Assembly (NCBI GenBank): GCA_030762895.1
Contig: CM061068.1
Location: 39,418,783-39,482,782, forward strand
Source: Sophora flavescens
Lineage: Eukaryota; Streptophyta; Magnoliopsida; Fabales; Fabaceae
Direction: 5' to 3'
DNA length: 64,000 nucleotides
Position 1 is the first letter of the stretch. The number at the start of each line of letters is the position of its first letter. A model generated the notes under the pieces. It worked only from the letters and a program-made list of their open reading frames with translations, was not told the origin of the DNA and did no database searches. Shown here piece after piece: positions 32,701 to 43,958 of the stretch. The position numbers and the translations under genes are program-made.

Positions 32701-33494
32701 CTGGCTGAAACAATTCTTGTCGTCCTTTCTCCGCCTCTAATTAGGCCTCCAACTACTAAGTCTCCCGAACCCAAACCAGCTCTTCATTTCAATACTTGGA
32801 TCAACATGCTAGCTGAAGTCAGTCGGAAAGAATCAACTTTCTCTGCCAACTCTTCATCAACTCAACATGACTCTAGTGATTCTGGAGTTATCAATCTCAT
32901 GCATGATCTGAGAACTCTTCTTGACAATTCCTTCAGTACTCTTGGTTCTGATGTTAACGTCCGGCAAGAACTGTCAAGACTGATTAAAGAAATCACCCCC
33001 TTTATTCCAATCTTCCTTTACCTAGTCGCACTCATTTCCTCTTTATCTACAAATTTTGGGAGCGGTTCTCTGACAAATTAGAGAAGATGTCTTTTGTCAT
33101 TCCTTCCTATGAAGAGGAGGAAAAGATTAAGGACAATCTTCTAGCCAAGTTTCAGGATCTAGAGGCCTCCAAATAGAAAGAGCTTGATCTTATCTCGACA
33201 GGAATTCAGACTAAAGACTCCCTCCTGGACTACCGAAAAAAGTTATTGGCAGAGATCGAATTGACAGACCGACAGTGCGCCAAGTTTGATAAGGCTCTGG
33301 AGAAAAGCAGAGACAAAGTCAAAGCCATTGATGACGAATCTGTCCAACTTGGCCAAAGAGCTGAAACCGTAGTTGGCAAACTTCGTGCTCTACATCCCGA
33401 ATATGATGTTGCAGTTGCTAACAAGGCTGATCTTACCTTTGCATGGTATCAGTTGTCTTTTGACATTGGCTTAGACAAAATAGATTTACTGTAA
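29751..33494 (+). pseudogene. Antisense plant-mobile-domain (PMD/MAIL-like) gene with introns, inactivated
   Basis: The PMD (aminotransferase-like plant mobile domain) is a domain shared by MAIN-like host proteins and some transposons. Its molecular role is unclear. From the ATG at 29751 one frame runs to about 32170, with PMD text such as HFPYGMMGPTLFDMSAIT, KHVAFLFIWLCAYVFC and YVPLANLLATGKRTALGQ. Seven stops interrupt it (29787, 29820, 30015, 30300, 31218, 31221, 32019). Three short GT-AG introns fit (31765-31842, 32172-32254, 32336-32405). All join in phase 0 and keep the frame. A CA-repeat near 32576-32590 and a C-run near 33003 cause frameshifts. The tail to 33494 is coiled-coil-like and charged. 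It lies antisense inside the Gypsy element between integrase and 3' LTR. Probably once functional. Confidence 0.75.
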
Positions 33495-34468
33495 TTTTCT
33501 TTCTTTCTACCGAATTTTGTGATTTTGACACTTATTTTGTCATTCATTTAATGAGAATGTCTCTTGGTTTACTTTCACATTTATTTAATTTCAACTGTTG
33601 GTTCCAATAAATTTTGCAACTTACTTATATCAATTTACCATTAATCTCGGTAAGTTTCAAAACATTGGTAAACCCGCTACATTTAATTTCTTGTCTCTCC
33701 AGACCACTTATAAATAGCAAGGCTTGCTTCTCACAACATTTGTGCCATTAAACACTGTGATTTTACATAAAATATGTTCCCATCTTATTTTCCTTACTAC
33801 TTCCATGGGAGCCTGACCTTACAACCTTTGACTCTCAGATTCAAGGTCTTTGTCTTGATGGTCATCTTGCTAGTAAAGATCAGTAACCAACGTAATGGGC
33901 ACGATAAAGATCAGTAACCAACGTAACCACTAGAGCTGACTACCACCGTCCACCTCTGGTTAGAGCAGACTTGAAACAGAATGAGTGCATCTGTTTCCAG
34001 TTCCATCATCTTCTTCTCGGAGGGTGGTTATCTCTCTTGGTATTGTCTTTACTACACCATAAGCAACCACCACCTTCTGGATTAAATGATAGTGAGATCT
34101 GCTCGTGCCAGATTTTTTATTTACACTCTGCGCACCCTCGATATATGAATCATACGAAACCTCATCAAATGGGAATGAAGCCTCAACAAATTAGGTTACG
34201 CTGCTGCATTGTCGAAGAGTGAAGGAGAAAAGTCTGCCAATCTTATCAGAGTTTCGGACTCTTAGTTATTTTAGGAATAAGTTAACTCTAATTGATCATT
34301 TGTACTCTTGACAAACAATGAATAATTGACAATTTGTACTTTTGACAATGTATGGTTGTATTGCCAAGTTAGTGAATAAAATATTCTCATTTCTTTTCAC
34401 TTGTTGTCAATCTTTACTTCCAGCATTGTCCGTTGATATTTCTTCAAATGCTTGCCATTAATTGAATT
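33495..34468. other. Spacer between antisense PMD gene and Gypsy integrase
   Basis: No protein domain on either strand. There is a plus-strand TATAAATA near 33710 and a direct repeat of AAAGATCAGTAACCAACGTA (near 33874 and 33905). It probably holds 3' ends of both convergent units. Confidence 0.45.
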
Positions 34469-34864
34469 AATTCATAGGCCCGTATTGACATCGACAAGTG
34501 CATACACATTTCCAGAAAATACTTTAGAAATCTTAAATGGTCCTTCCCATTTTGGTGACCACCTACCGTACTCTCGACAACTTTTATCCATAGGCAAAAC
34601 GACTTTCCACACTAAGTCATTTACTTTGAATGATTTAAACTTCACTCGATTATCGTAGAATTTTGCAATTCTTTCTTTCTGTCGAATCAAGTTTTCCAAT
34701 GCAATCAACCTTTCATCGCTTAATTCGTCCAATTCATCCAACATTGAATCCCAATATTGGTCGACATGTAAGTCATCTTGTCTTTGAATACGAATTGATT
34801 GAAGATTGATTTCGACAGGCAATACAGGATCATGCCCATATACTAACCTGTATGGCGAGGTTCC
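34469..34864 (-). pseudogene. Gypsy integrase, C-terminal part
   Basis: Text includes GTSPYRLVYGHDPVLPVEI, then a coiled stretch and VNDLVWKV...GRWSPKWEGPFKI, the GPY/F-type C-terminal module of Gypsy integrases. It ends in TGA at 34469-34471. The upstream half is at 43081-43834, separated by Copia B. About 45 residues between the two halves are missing, so the insertion was accompanied by a deletion. Confidence 0.8.
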
Positions 34865-36722
34865 TGAAATGACAACTATAAACACGAGAAGGGGGTTGAA
34901 TTGTGTTTATCGGAATTTAAGCAAAGTTGAAATCTTTTTGCAAATAGAAGCTAGGTTTGGACAAGTGGAAGGATATAGGATGGACGGGTGACTTTTGGCA
35001 AACACACCACTTGATAGACGTAAGAAAACTAAATCAACTAAAGACTTTAAGGAAAGATAGATTGTCACAGTTATTTATCCTGGTTCACTCTTCAAAGCAA
35101 AGAGCTACGTCTAGTCCTTGGCAGTACCAAGATTTATCCACTATAACTGATCAGGTTACAGACTCAAGTATTATTTGCACACCTAGCCTCTTCAGGCTCC
35201 AAGACAAGTATTCTTTGCACACCTAGCCTCTTCAGGCTCAAGACAAGTATTCTTTGCACACTTAGCCTCTTCTGGATCACTCAGGTTTGTTTGAGAGATT
35301 TGGTTTTTAATAAATACAACTTCTCATAGATAGATCTTTCGCTAACACTCAGAGAGTGGTTTAAATGTAAAGCTTAGGAAAGTTTGCGTAATAACGTCAA
35401 ATGATTGAAGAATACAGAATGAAAGAATGAAGATATTAATGCGCAGAGTAATGGATCTTTGATGCTATGTGTATTCTCGTGTTCTTCATCTTTAATGACT
35501 TCTGTATTTTTAGTCTTCAAGCATTTAGGATCCGTTGGAGACATTCCCTCAGATGTTGGCTTCAAGCAGAACTTCATTAAATGCAATAGAGTCGTTCTGG
35601 GCAACCATTAATGCAATAGGAACGTTGGTTGTACTCTAACATGAATGATCATGGCTTTATGCATTGTGATACAGCCATATCAGAGTTGTGCAGAGAGCTT
35701 TTTATACTTTGCTGAGTACACTTCCCTTTTCGTGTAAGGACTAGAGGTACTGGGGAATAAAGCATGTTGGAAGCATTCTTTAACTGGTCTTTGGTTCTGA
35801 TTATCCGAGATTACTTGAGAGAGTAACTTCTGACTTTTCTTGATAAGCGTGAAACTGAGTAGGAGAAAAGAATTCAAGTCTCTTTCTGGTTCTTGAAATA
35901 AGATTCAGATAATTCTTACAGAATTCGCGTTCATAAGATAAGTGCTTCCATCTAGTCATTTAAGATTTTTCATTCAGACGGGCTAGACGAGCTCCATATA
36001 CTATATCATTGGACGGATACTCTCATTAAGATTTTAGCAAGTCCAAAGAATGTAATCCTAGTAGACGAGCTCCATATGCCATGTCATTGGACGGATACTC
36101 TCATTAAGATTTTAGCAAGTCCAAAGAACGTAATCCTAGTAGACGAGCTCCATATGCCATTGTAGTGGATGAGCGCTTCTGTTACCTTAATGGACGAGCG
36201 CTTTTGTTACTCCAGTGGACGAGCGCTTCTATCACTCCACTGGACGAGCGTTTCTGTCACTTCAGTAGACGAACACTTGTGTTACTTTAGTAGACGAGGG
36301 CCTCTGTCACTTTAGTAGATTCTGGCTTTCATCAGTGGACGCTGACTTTTATCATTAGCGTTGGACGTGAGCTTCAATCGCTTTAGTGTTGGATGTGAGC
36401 TTCTATCACTTGCGTTTTGGACGTGCGCTTCAATCACTACAGTGGTGGACGTTTGCTTCAATCACTTGTGTGTTGGACGTGCGCTTCAATCACTTGTGTG
36501 TTGGACGTTTGCTTCAACCACTACAGTGTTGGACGTTTGCTTCAATCACTTGCGTTGGACGGATGATGCTATCATTTGCGTTGGACAGATGATTCTATTA
36601 TTTAATCTGCACACTCGATAGACATGTTAGCAACCAATATGAAGGTTAATTAAATCATTAACCAATGTTTAGTTCTCATCAAAACTTAGGGAAATGCCAT
36701 CAGACATTTTAGAGACTTAACA
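34865..36722 (-). repeat. Copia B 3' LTR
   Basis: 1858 bp. On the minus strand it begins TGTTAAGTCTCTAAAATG (36722) and ends ...TTGTCATTTCA (34865). The polypurine tract AAAAAGAGGGAGAT lies just before it (36723-36736). Homologous LTRs are at 41879-43080 (truncated, same strand) and 46357-48058 (opposite strand, 1702 bp). Length differences lie mainly in the internal tandem arrays. Confidence 0.88.
35970..36600. repeat. Tandem arrays in the Copia B LTR (78-bp and about 25-bp units)
   Basis: First come tandem units of about 78 bases starting GACGAGCTCCATAT (about 35988-36160). They are followed by about 17 units of 22-29 bases built on TGGACG(A/T)(G/T)(C/T)GCTTC...TCACT (36165-36600). The array lies in U3. 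Copy C has a similar array with about 16 units in the opposite orientation. Confidence 0.85.
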
Positions 36723-37260
36723 ATCTCCCTCTTTTTGATGATGACAAACATTGAGATGATTTAATGAACCTCAGAAAATAGCATATATCAGATAGGTTGA
36801 AATTTTCTTAAGCGGACAGGTCATGCAAATGCTAGATCAGACATTAAGTTTGACTTGTTTTAACTTTGAAATTATTATCAGATCAATCTTACTTAAGATT
36901 TATCTGAGCAATTATAGCAACTATCAGAGCATACTCATGTCCATGTATTATTTAAGATTCATATTCATTCTTCTATAACACATTTCTCACTTCTCCCATT
37001 ATTCATTCTTCTATTCTCCCATTCTTATTTCTCCCATTCTCCCTATTTTGTCAACATAAAAAAGGGTTATCAAGTTTTATTTGTGAGATATGTTAAGGGC
37101 AAGATAACATGTTAAGAAAATCATAGTAATGCAGCAAGCATATGAGACATACTCTACTTAAACTATTGTATCATCACTCCCCCTGAACTAATGCTTAGTT
37201 AAAAGAACATGTATAGGAGTAATGACAGATTTAGCACAGACAGGTTAACATTCAGACATA

Positions 37261-40130
37261 TCATTCAACAATGCAATGCATATTTAGATTATCTCTAATA
37301 AATAAAAACCTTTTTTCTACGAGGGGTTTAGTGAAAATATCAGCCCATTGATTTTCAGTTTTAACAAACTTAATATCAAAGATGCCTTTCTGAACATAAT
37401 CCCTAATGAAATGATGTTTGATTTCAATATGCTTAGGCTTAGAATGTTGAATTGGATTTTTAGTTAAGCATATAGAATTGAAATTATCACACCATACAGA
37501 TATGTTATGTTCATAAATAGAGTAACCCTCAAGTTGATGTTTTACCCATAAGAGTTGAGAGCAGCAACTAGCAGCAGAGATGTATTCTGCTTCAGCAGTA
37601 GACAAGGCAATGGTTGTCTGCCTCTTACTTGACCATGAGACTAAACTTGCTCCAATGAAGTGACATCCTCCACTGATGCTTTTTCTTTCTTTTTACCTTC
37701 ATCATCTTTGCTTAGTTTTGCATTGGGTTGCATAGGGGTTTTCATGAGCTTTGCATTTTCCATTTTGTATTTCTTGAGTATCTCCTTGGTATGTTTTTGT
37801 TGATGAATGTAAATTCCATCACTTGTCTGCTTGATTTGTAATCTAAGGAAGAAGTTCAATTCTCCCATCATGCTCATCTCAAATTCAGCTTGCATTAGAT
37901 TTGAAAATTCCTTGCACAACTTTTCATTAGTTGCTCCAAAAATAATATCATCAACATATATTTGAACTATAATAAAGTTCTCTTTATAGCATTTTTTGAA
38001 CAAAGTAGTGTCTACTTGTCCTCTAGTAAAACCATTATGCATGAGAAAAGAACTGAGTCTATCATACCATGCTCTAGGTGCTTGTTTCAAACCATATAAT
38101 GCCTTTTTAAGTTTGAAAACGTGATCTGGTTTATCAGCATCCTCAAAACCAGGGGGTTGTTTAACATGCATTTCTTCTTCAATTATACCATTTAGAAAAG
38201 CACTTTTTACATCCATTTGAAACTGGGTAATTTGGTGTTGTGCTGCATATGACATTAAAATGCGTATGGCTTCTATTCTAGCTACAGGTGCAAAGGTTTC
38301 AGTATAATCACTACCTTCTTGTTGGTTATAGCCTTGAGCTACTAACCTTGCCTTATTTCTGACAACTTTACCATCTTCATCCAATTTGTTTCTGAAGACC
38401 CATCTTGTTCCAATAACCGACTTGTTTTTAGGCTTAGAGACAAGAGTCCAGACATCATTTCTGGTGAACTGGTTAAGTTCTTCTTGCATAGAAAGAATCC
38501 AGCTTTCATCCTCAAGGGCTTCTTCAATGCGTTTAGGCTCCAAATCTGAAATAAAGGCCACATTGCTTGATTCTCTTAATGTGGATCTGGTTCTTACTCC
38601 TTCAGAAGGATTTCCAATAATAAGATCACTAGGATGATGAGTGTTGAACTTCCAATCCCTTTTGAGATCATCATGAAGATCTTGACTTGTCTGCTGACTC
38701 GTCTGTTCCACTTGTATTTCAGTCTCAGGCACAGGTTCTGTTTTGGTTAGATCGGGTTGTTGACTTTCTGGCTTGTTTATATCAAGACCTGCAAGATCAT
38801 CTTCTAGATCTGATAGTTCTTTATCAGTCTTTAATCCATCATTGAATTTAACATGAACAGATTCTTCAATAATACAAATTCTTGAATTGTATACTCTAAA
38901 AGCCTTAGACTTTTTAGAATATCCTACGAAAATACCTTTATCTACCTTAGAATCAAACTTTCCAAGATTATCCCTGGTATTCAGAATAAAACATTCACAT
39001 CCAAAAGCATGAAAATAAGATATGTTGGGCCTTTGTCTTTTCCACAATTCATAAGGAGTCCTTTTTAGAAAAGGCCTAATAAGTATTATGTTTTGTACAT
39101 AACAAGCAGTGTTTACAGCTTCTGCCCAGAAGTACTTAGGGAGATTATTTTCATTGAGCATAGATCTAGCCATCTCTTGTAGAGATCCGTTCTTTCTCTC
39201 AACCACTCCATTTTTCTGTGGAGTTCTAGGTGCAGAGAAATTGTGAGAAATTCCATTCTCCTCACAGATCTGTCTAAACTGCTCATTTTCAAATTCTCCC
39301 CCATGATCACTTCTACGGGTAGCAATACAGAAACCGTGCTCATTTTGTACTCTTTTGCAGAATACCGAGAAAGCCTTAAAAGACTCATCCTTGTGTGTTA
39401 GGAAGAGTACCCATGTGTATCTGGAATAGTCATCAACTATGACAAATCCATATTTTCTTCCAGCCAGGCTGGCAACACTAATTGGTCCAAACAGATCCAT
39501 GTGTAACAACTGAATAGGTCTAGAGGTTGATACTTGGTTTTTGGATTTAAAACTTGATTTTATCTGTTTACCTCTCTGACATGCATCACACAAGACATCT
39601 TTCTTAAAACTAATATCAAGCAATCCTCTCACGAGATTATTCCTTTTTAATTCAGAAATTAGTTTCATACTAGCATGTCCTAGTTTCTTATGCCATAACC
39701 ATCTCTCGTCCTCTTTAGACATCAGACAGGTTACACTTTGATCTGAGAGATCAGACAGTTCAATCTTATAAAGATTTTGTTGCCTTTTAGCTGAAAAGAG
39801 GGTTTTGCCACAACAGTCTTTAACTATGCATACATCCTTGGCAAAGGAAACATCAAAACCACTATTACATAATTGACTTATGCTAAGCAAGTTGTGTCTT
39901 AATCCTTTAACCATAAGAACATTAGATATAAAGGGAATAGGGGGTTTACCACCAATAGTACCAATTCCTATAACTTTCCCTTTCTGATTCCCTCCGAAGG
40001 CAACGTGTCCTCCTTTCTTAAGTTGGAGGTCTAGGAACATAGACCTTTCTCCTGTCATATGACGTGAGCAGCCACTATCCAGGTACCAGCAGTGGTGTTT
40101 TCTTTGTCCTGTTGAGGACATCTGCAACAA
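37261..40130 (-). pseudogene. Copia B Pol (protease-integrase-RT, RNase H damaged)
   Basis: Protease WYLDSGCSRHMTG leads. Then come the GAG-pre-integrase zinc region (LWHKKLGHA...CDACQRGKQ), integrase residues in HMDLFGPI, SDHGGEFEN and PQKNGVVERKN, and RT with WVFRNKLDEDG, MDVKSAFLNG and catalytic YVDD. The long frame ends at 37641. After a frame change the RNase H tail (SWSSKRQT, STAEAEYIS, ADIFTKPL) follows at about 37670-37261. Compared with the family norm roughly 90-100 residues are missing, including the first RNase H aspartate region, because of an internal deletion near 37680. Confidence 0.88.
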
Positions 40131-40199
40131 AAATTATTTGATCTTTAGGTACCCATATTTTTCTGGGTCCTTTTTTGTTAGTTCTAGGAGTCTGTGAAG

Positions 40200-41807
40200 A
40201 CTTCCTTCTCTTCTTATGGATACACGTAGACATAACATGTCCAGTTTTTCCACAAAAGTTACAAACAGGTGTAGATTTGGTACAGTTGACTTAATAGATA
40301 CTGTAGAAGCTTTAGTTGATATTTTATGATGTGTCTGATGAACATATCCAATACCTTCTTTGTTAAGAGAGTGTCTCTGACTGCCAAGTAGCTTAGTCAG
40401 ATTGTCTCTACCATTAACAAATTTGGCAAGATCAAAAATGAGCTCTTCTACTTTCTGTTGAAGTTTTTCAACTTCTTCAGATGGTGATTTTCACTTGAGA
40501 TCTTAGCTTCATTAGACTTTTCAATCTTCAGCTCACTGTTCTCTTTAGCCAGCTTCTCGCACTCTTGAGATTTCTGTTTAAGCTCACTGGTGAGCTTTAC
40601 ATACTCTCTCTTGATGGATTTGAAGGCTTTAGATAAGCAATTGGATTCCTCCAGCAACTCCTCATAGGCATCAAGTAATTCCTCATAGTCAGGATGTACC
40701 TCATCGTCTGAGTCTGAGTCAGTGTTGGCCATCAAACAGAGGTTGGCTTCTTCCTCTGTTTCTTCATTAGAAGATGTTGACTCCAGATCCTCCCAAGTAG
40801 CCATCATTCCTTTCTTCTTCTTCTTGAAGAATTTCTTAACAGGGGCCTTCTTGAGTTGAGGACATTCAGCCTTGATGTGACCAGGCTTCTTGCACTCATA
40901 GCAAACAATTGGACTTTTGTCTGTTGAGGTGGATTCTTTGAAGTTCTTGTCCTTGTTGAACCTTCTGAATGGCTTATCCCTCTTGAACTTCTTTTTCTGT
41001 AGGAGAAGCTTTATCTTCCTGGTCAGGAGAGACAATTCTTCATCACTCTCAGAATCCTCATGATCAAACTGGTCAGCATCACTGAATGACTCATCTGCCT
41101 TTAGAGCCTTGGAAGCTTTTGCTGACTTTTGATCAGCTTTCAGAGCAATTGACTTGCCCTTCTTTGGTGCAACTTCATCTCCAAGTTCTTGCTCATGAAC
41201 AGTGAGTGTTCCAAGAAGTTCATCCATAGTCAAGGTAGTGAGATCCTTGGCTTGAGAGATAGCAGTGACCAAAGGTCTCCACTGTTTAGGTAGACTTCTC
41301 AGAATCTTTCCAACCTTCTCAGCATTGGTATAGACTTTACCAAGAGATTTTAAACTGTTGACTATAGTTTGAAATCTTCCTATCATTTGAGCAACAGATT
41401 CTCCTTCCTCCATGACAAACAGTTCATATCTCTTTGACTTTGGCCGTTCCTTCATGTGTGACAGCTAAAGTGTCCCATATCTCTTTGGCAGAGTCACAAG
41501 CACATACCTTCTCAAACTCCTCAAGACTGAGAGCACGGATGATGTTATATCTGGCTTTGTAGTTCAGCTCCCATTTTGTCTTTTCTGCAGTAGTCCACTG
41601 AGCTTTTGGTTTGTCAGTGTTATCATCATTCTTGGGAATGAATGGACCATCTGTAATGACATCCCAAAGATCAGAGTTTGTAGATAGAATGAACCATTGA
41701 AATCTATCTTTCCAATAGTTGTAGTTTTCTCCATTGAAGTAAGGGGGTCTGGTTAGGGAAGCTCCTTCAGTATGGTGACTTCCACTTGAACTAGCTCCAG
41801 CAGTCAT
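40200..41807 (-). pseudogene. Copia B Gag, Sirevirus type, frameshifted
   Basis: ATG at 41807. An N-terminal gag domain (RPPYFNGENYNYWKDRFQW) is followed by a UBN2-like region, a lysine-rich stretch, a CX2CX4HX4C knuckle (CYECKKPGHIKAEC), an acidic region and a coiled coil (about 40750-40450). A second knuckle (CNFCGKTGHVMSTC, about 40265-40224) lies past a stop and frame change. Relative to copy C, which reads through, B has lost 26 bases after GTCAAAGAG (near 41430), shifting the frame. The gag to pol link has another frame change near 40450. Confidence 0.85.
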
Positions 41808-41860
41808 GTCTATTCTTCAGGACCTTTTACCTCTACACTGTTAGATGCTCAACCCAGAGG

Positions 41861-41878
41861 CTGAGCCCTGATACCAAC
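41861..41878 (-). other. Copia B primer-binding site
   Basis: On the minus strand TTGGTATCAGGGCTCAGC follows the LTR end, an initiator-Met-type site with one change (CAGGG for CAGAG). Confidence 0.75.
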
Positions 41879-43080
41879 TAAAATAGACAACTACAAACAC
41901 GAGAAGGGGGGTTGAATTGTGTTTATCAGAATTTAAGCAAAGTTGAAATCTTTTCGCAAACAGAAGCTAGGTTTGGACGAGTGGAAGGATATAGGATGGA
42001 CGGGTGACTTTTGGCAAACACACCACTTGATAGACGTAAGAAAACTAAAGCAACTAAAGAGTTTAAGGAAAGAGATTGTCACAGTTATTTATCTTGGTTC
42101 ACTCTTCAAACCAAAGAGCTACGTCCAGTCCTTGGCAGCATCAAGATTTATCCACTATAACTGATCAGGTTACAGACTCAATTATTGTTTGCACACCTAG
42201 CCTCTTCAGGCTCCAAGACAAGTATTCTTTGCACACCTAGCCTCTTCAAGCTCAAGACAAGTATTCTTTGCACACTTATCCTCTTCAGGCTCACTCAGGT
42301 TTGTTTGAGAGATTTGGTTTTTAATAAATACAACTTCTCACAGATAGATCTTTCGCTAACACTCAGAGAGTGGTTTAAATGTAAAGCTTAGGAAAGTTTG
42401 CGTAATAACTTCAAATGATTGAAGAATACAGAATGAAAGAATGAAGATATTAATGCACAGAGTAATGGCTCTTTGATGCTATATGTATTCTCTTGTTATT
42501 CATCTTTAATAACTTCTGTATTTTTAGTCTTCAAGCATTTAGGATCCGTTAGAGACATTCCCTCAGATGTTGGCTTCAAGCAGAACTTTATTAAATGCAA
42601 TAGAGCCGTTCTGGGCAGCCATTAATGCAATAGGAACGTTGGTTGTACTCTAACATGAAGGATCATGGCTTTATGCATCGTGATACATCCATATCAGAGT
42701 TGTGCAGAGAGCTTTTTGTACTTTGCTGAGTACACTTCCCTTTTCGTGTAAGGACCAGAGGTACTGAGGAATAAAGCATGTTGGAAGCATTCTTTAACTA
42801 GTCTTTGGTTTTGATTATCCGAGGTTGCTTGAGAGAGTAACTTTTGAATTTTCTTGATAAGCGTAAAACTGAGTAGGAGAAAAGGCTTCAAGTCTCCTTC
42901 TGGTTCTTGAAATAAGATTTAGATAATTCTTACAGAATTCACTTTCATAAGATAAGTGCTTCCATCTAGTCATTTAAGATTTTTCATTCAGGCGGGATAG
43001 ACGAGCTCCATATACTATATCATTGGACGGATACTCTCATTAAGATTTTAGCAAGTGCAAAGAACGCAATCCTAGTAGAC
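41879..43080 (-). repeat. Copia B 5' LTR, truncated
   Basis: This aligns with 34865 to about 36065 of the 3' LTR with scattered substitutions. It stops at ...CCTAGTAGAC inside the 78-bp repeat, lacking the outer 600-odd bases and the TGTTAAG end. The adjoining Gypsy integrase also lacks about 135 bases, so a single deletion probably removed both. Confidence 0.85.
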
Positions 43081-43958
43081 TAACTTGTGCATAGTACGGA
43101 GTAGATGTGAGTATCTTTATATACCTAGAGTTGGCATATTCTGTGATTTTCTTTCCGGTAAAAACTGATCCCTGATCAGTTGTCAAGGTTTGCGGTATTC
43201 CAAACCGACAAACAATGTGATTTTCAATAAAATCAATCACATCTTGTTGGGTGACTACTTTGAGGCAAACTGCTTCCACCCACTTGGTAAAATAATCAAC
43301 TCCAACTAAAATGAATTGATGTCCTTTTGATGAAGACGGGTGTATTTGGCCAATTAAATCCAAATCCCATCCTCTGAATGGCCATGGTTTGACTATAGAA
43401 TGTAATTCACTGGCCATAACATTCTGTATGTGGCCATGTTTCTGACATTGCTCACAAGACTTAGCGAACAAAATGAAGTCCCTAACCATAGTTGGCCAAC
43501 AATACAAACTCCGTCGGAGCACCCATTTCATTTTCTCTCCTGCTTGGTGGGCCCCACATATGCCTTCATGGATCTCTGACAAAGCCAAATAAGCATCTTG
43601 CTCACTTAGGCGCTTATGTAAAGTTCCGTCGGCATACCTTCTGTGTAATAGTCCACCTTGCATAGTATAATTCAATGCTTTATGTTTTATTCTTCTATCT
43701 GCATTTTGACTTGGATTTTCCAAATACTCAATTATTGGCAACCTCCAATCATTAGGCACAATTATGTCATTGACCAATACATCTCTTTCTTCTAGTGGAT
43801 ACAATAATTCCCTAATTTCCATTAGATCCGACAAAATCTTTTGAGATATCTTGTATCCTGAAGCTATTTGAGCTAACTCATTAGCCTCTTGATTTAGCTC
43901 ACCGGGGATATATTTGACAATTATGTCATCGAACTTCCTCAGTAATTTATTCGCTATA
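43081..43958 (-). pseudogene. Gypsy RNase H end plus integrase zinc-binding and core domains
   Basis: On the minus strand the tail of RNase H (IPGELNQEANELAQIASG) leads into a tether and the integrase zinc finger (H...H...C at CEQCQKHGH). The catalytic core follows with D in LDLIGQIHP and D in TTDQGS. The frame is cut at TPYYAQ by the truncated Copia B LTR. The tract is one open frame from the solo LTR junction to 43081, unusually intact for this element. Confidence 0.85.

Larger units (their letters stand above)
34865..43080 (-). mobile_element. Sirevirus-like Copia element B, inserted in the Gypsy integrase
   Basis: Minus strand. Order from the right: truncated 5' LTR (43080-41879), primer-binding site, gag (41807 to about 40200), pol (40130-37261), polypurine tract and full 3' LTR (36722-34865). 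Long Gag with two zinc knuckles and a coiled-coil region suggests the Sirevirus (Maximus/SIRE) group. A 26-bp deletion in gag (relative to copy C), a deletion removing the start of RNase H and loss of the outer part of the 5' LTR make it non-functional. No target duplication can be shown because the right junction is deleted. Confidence 0.85.
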
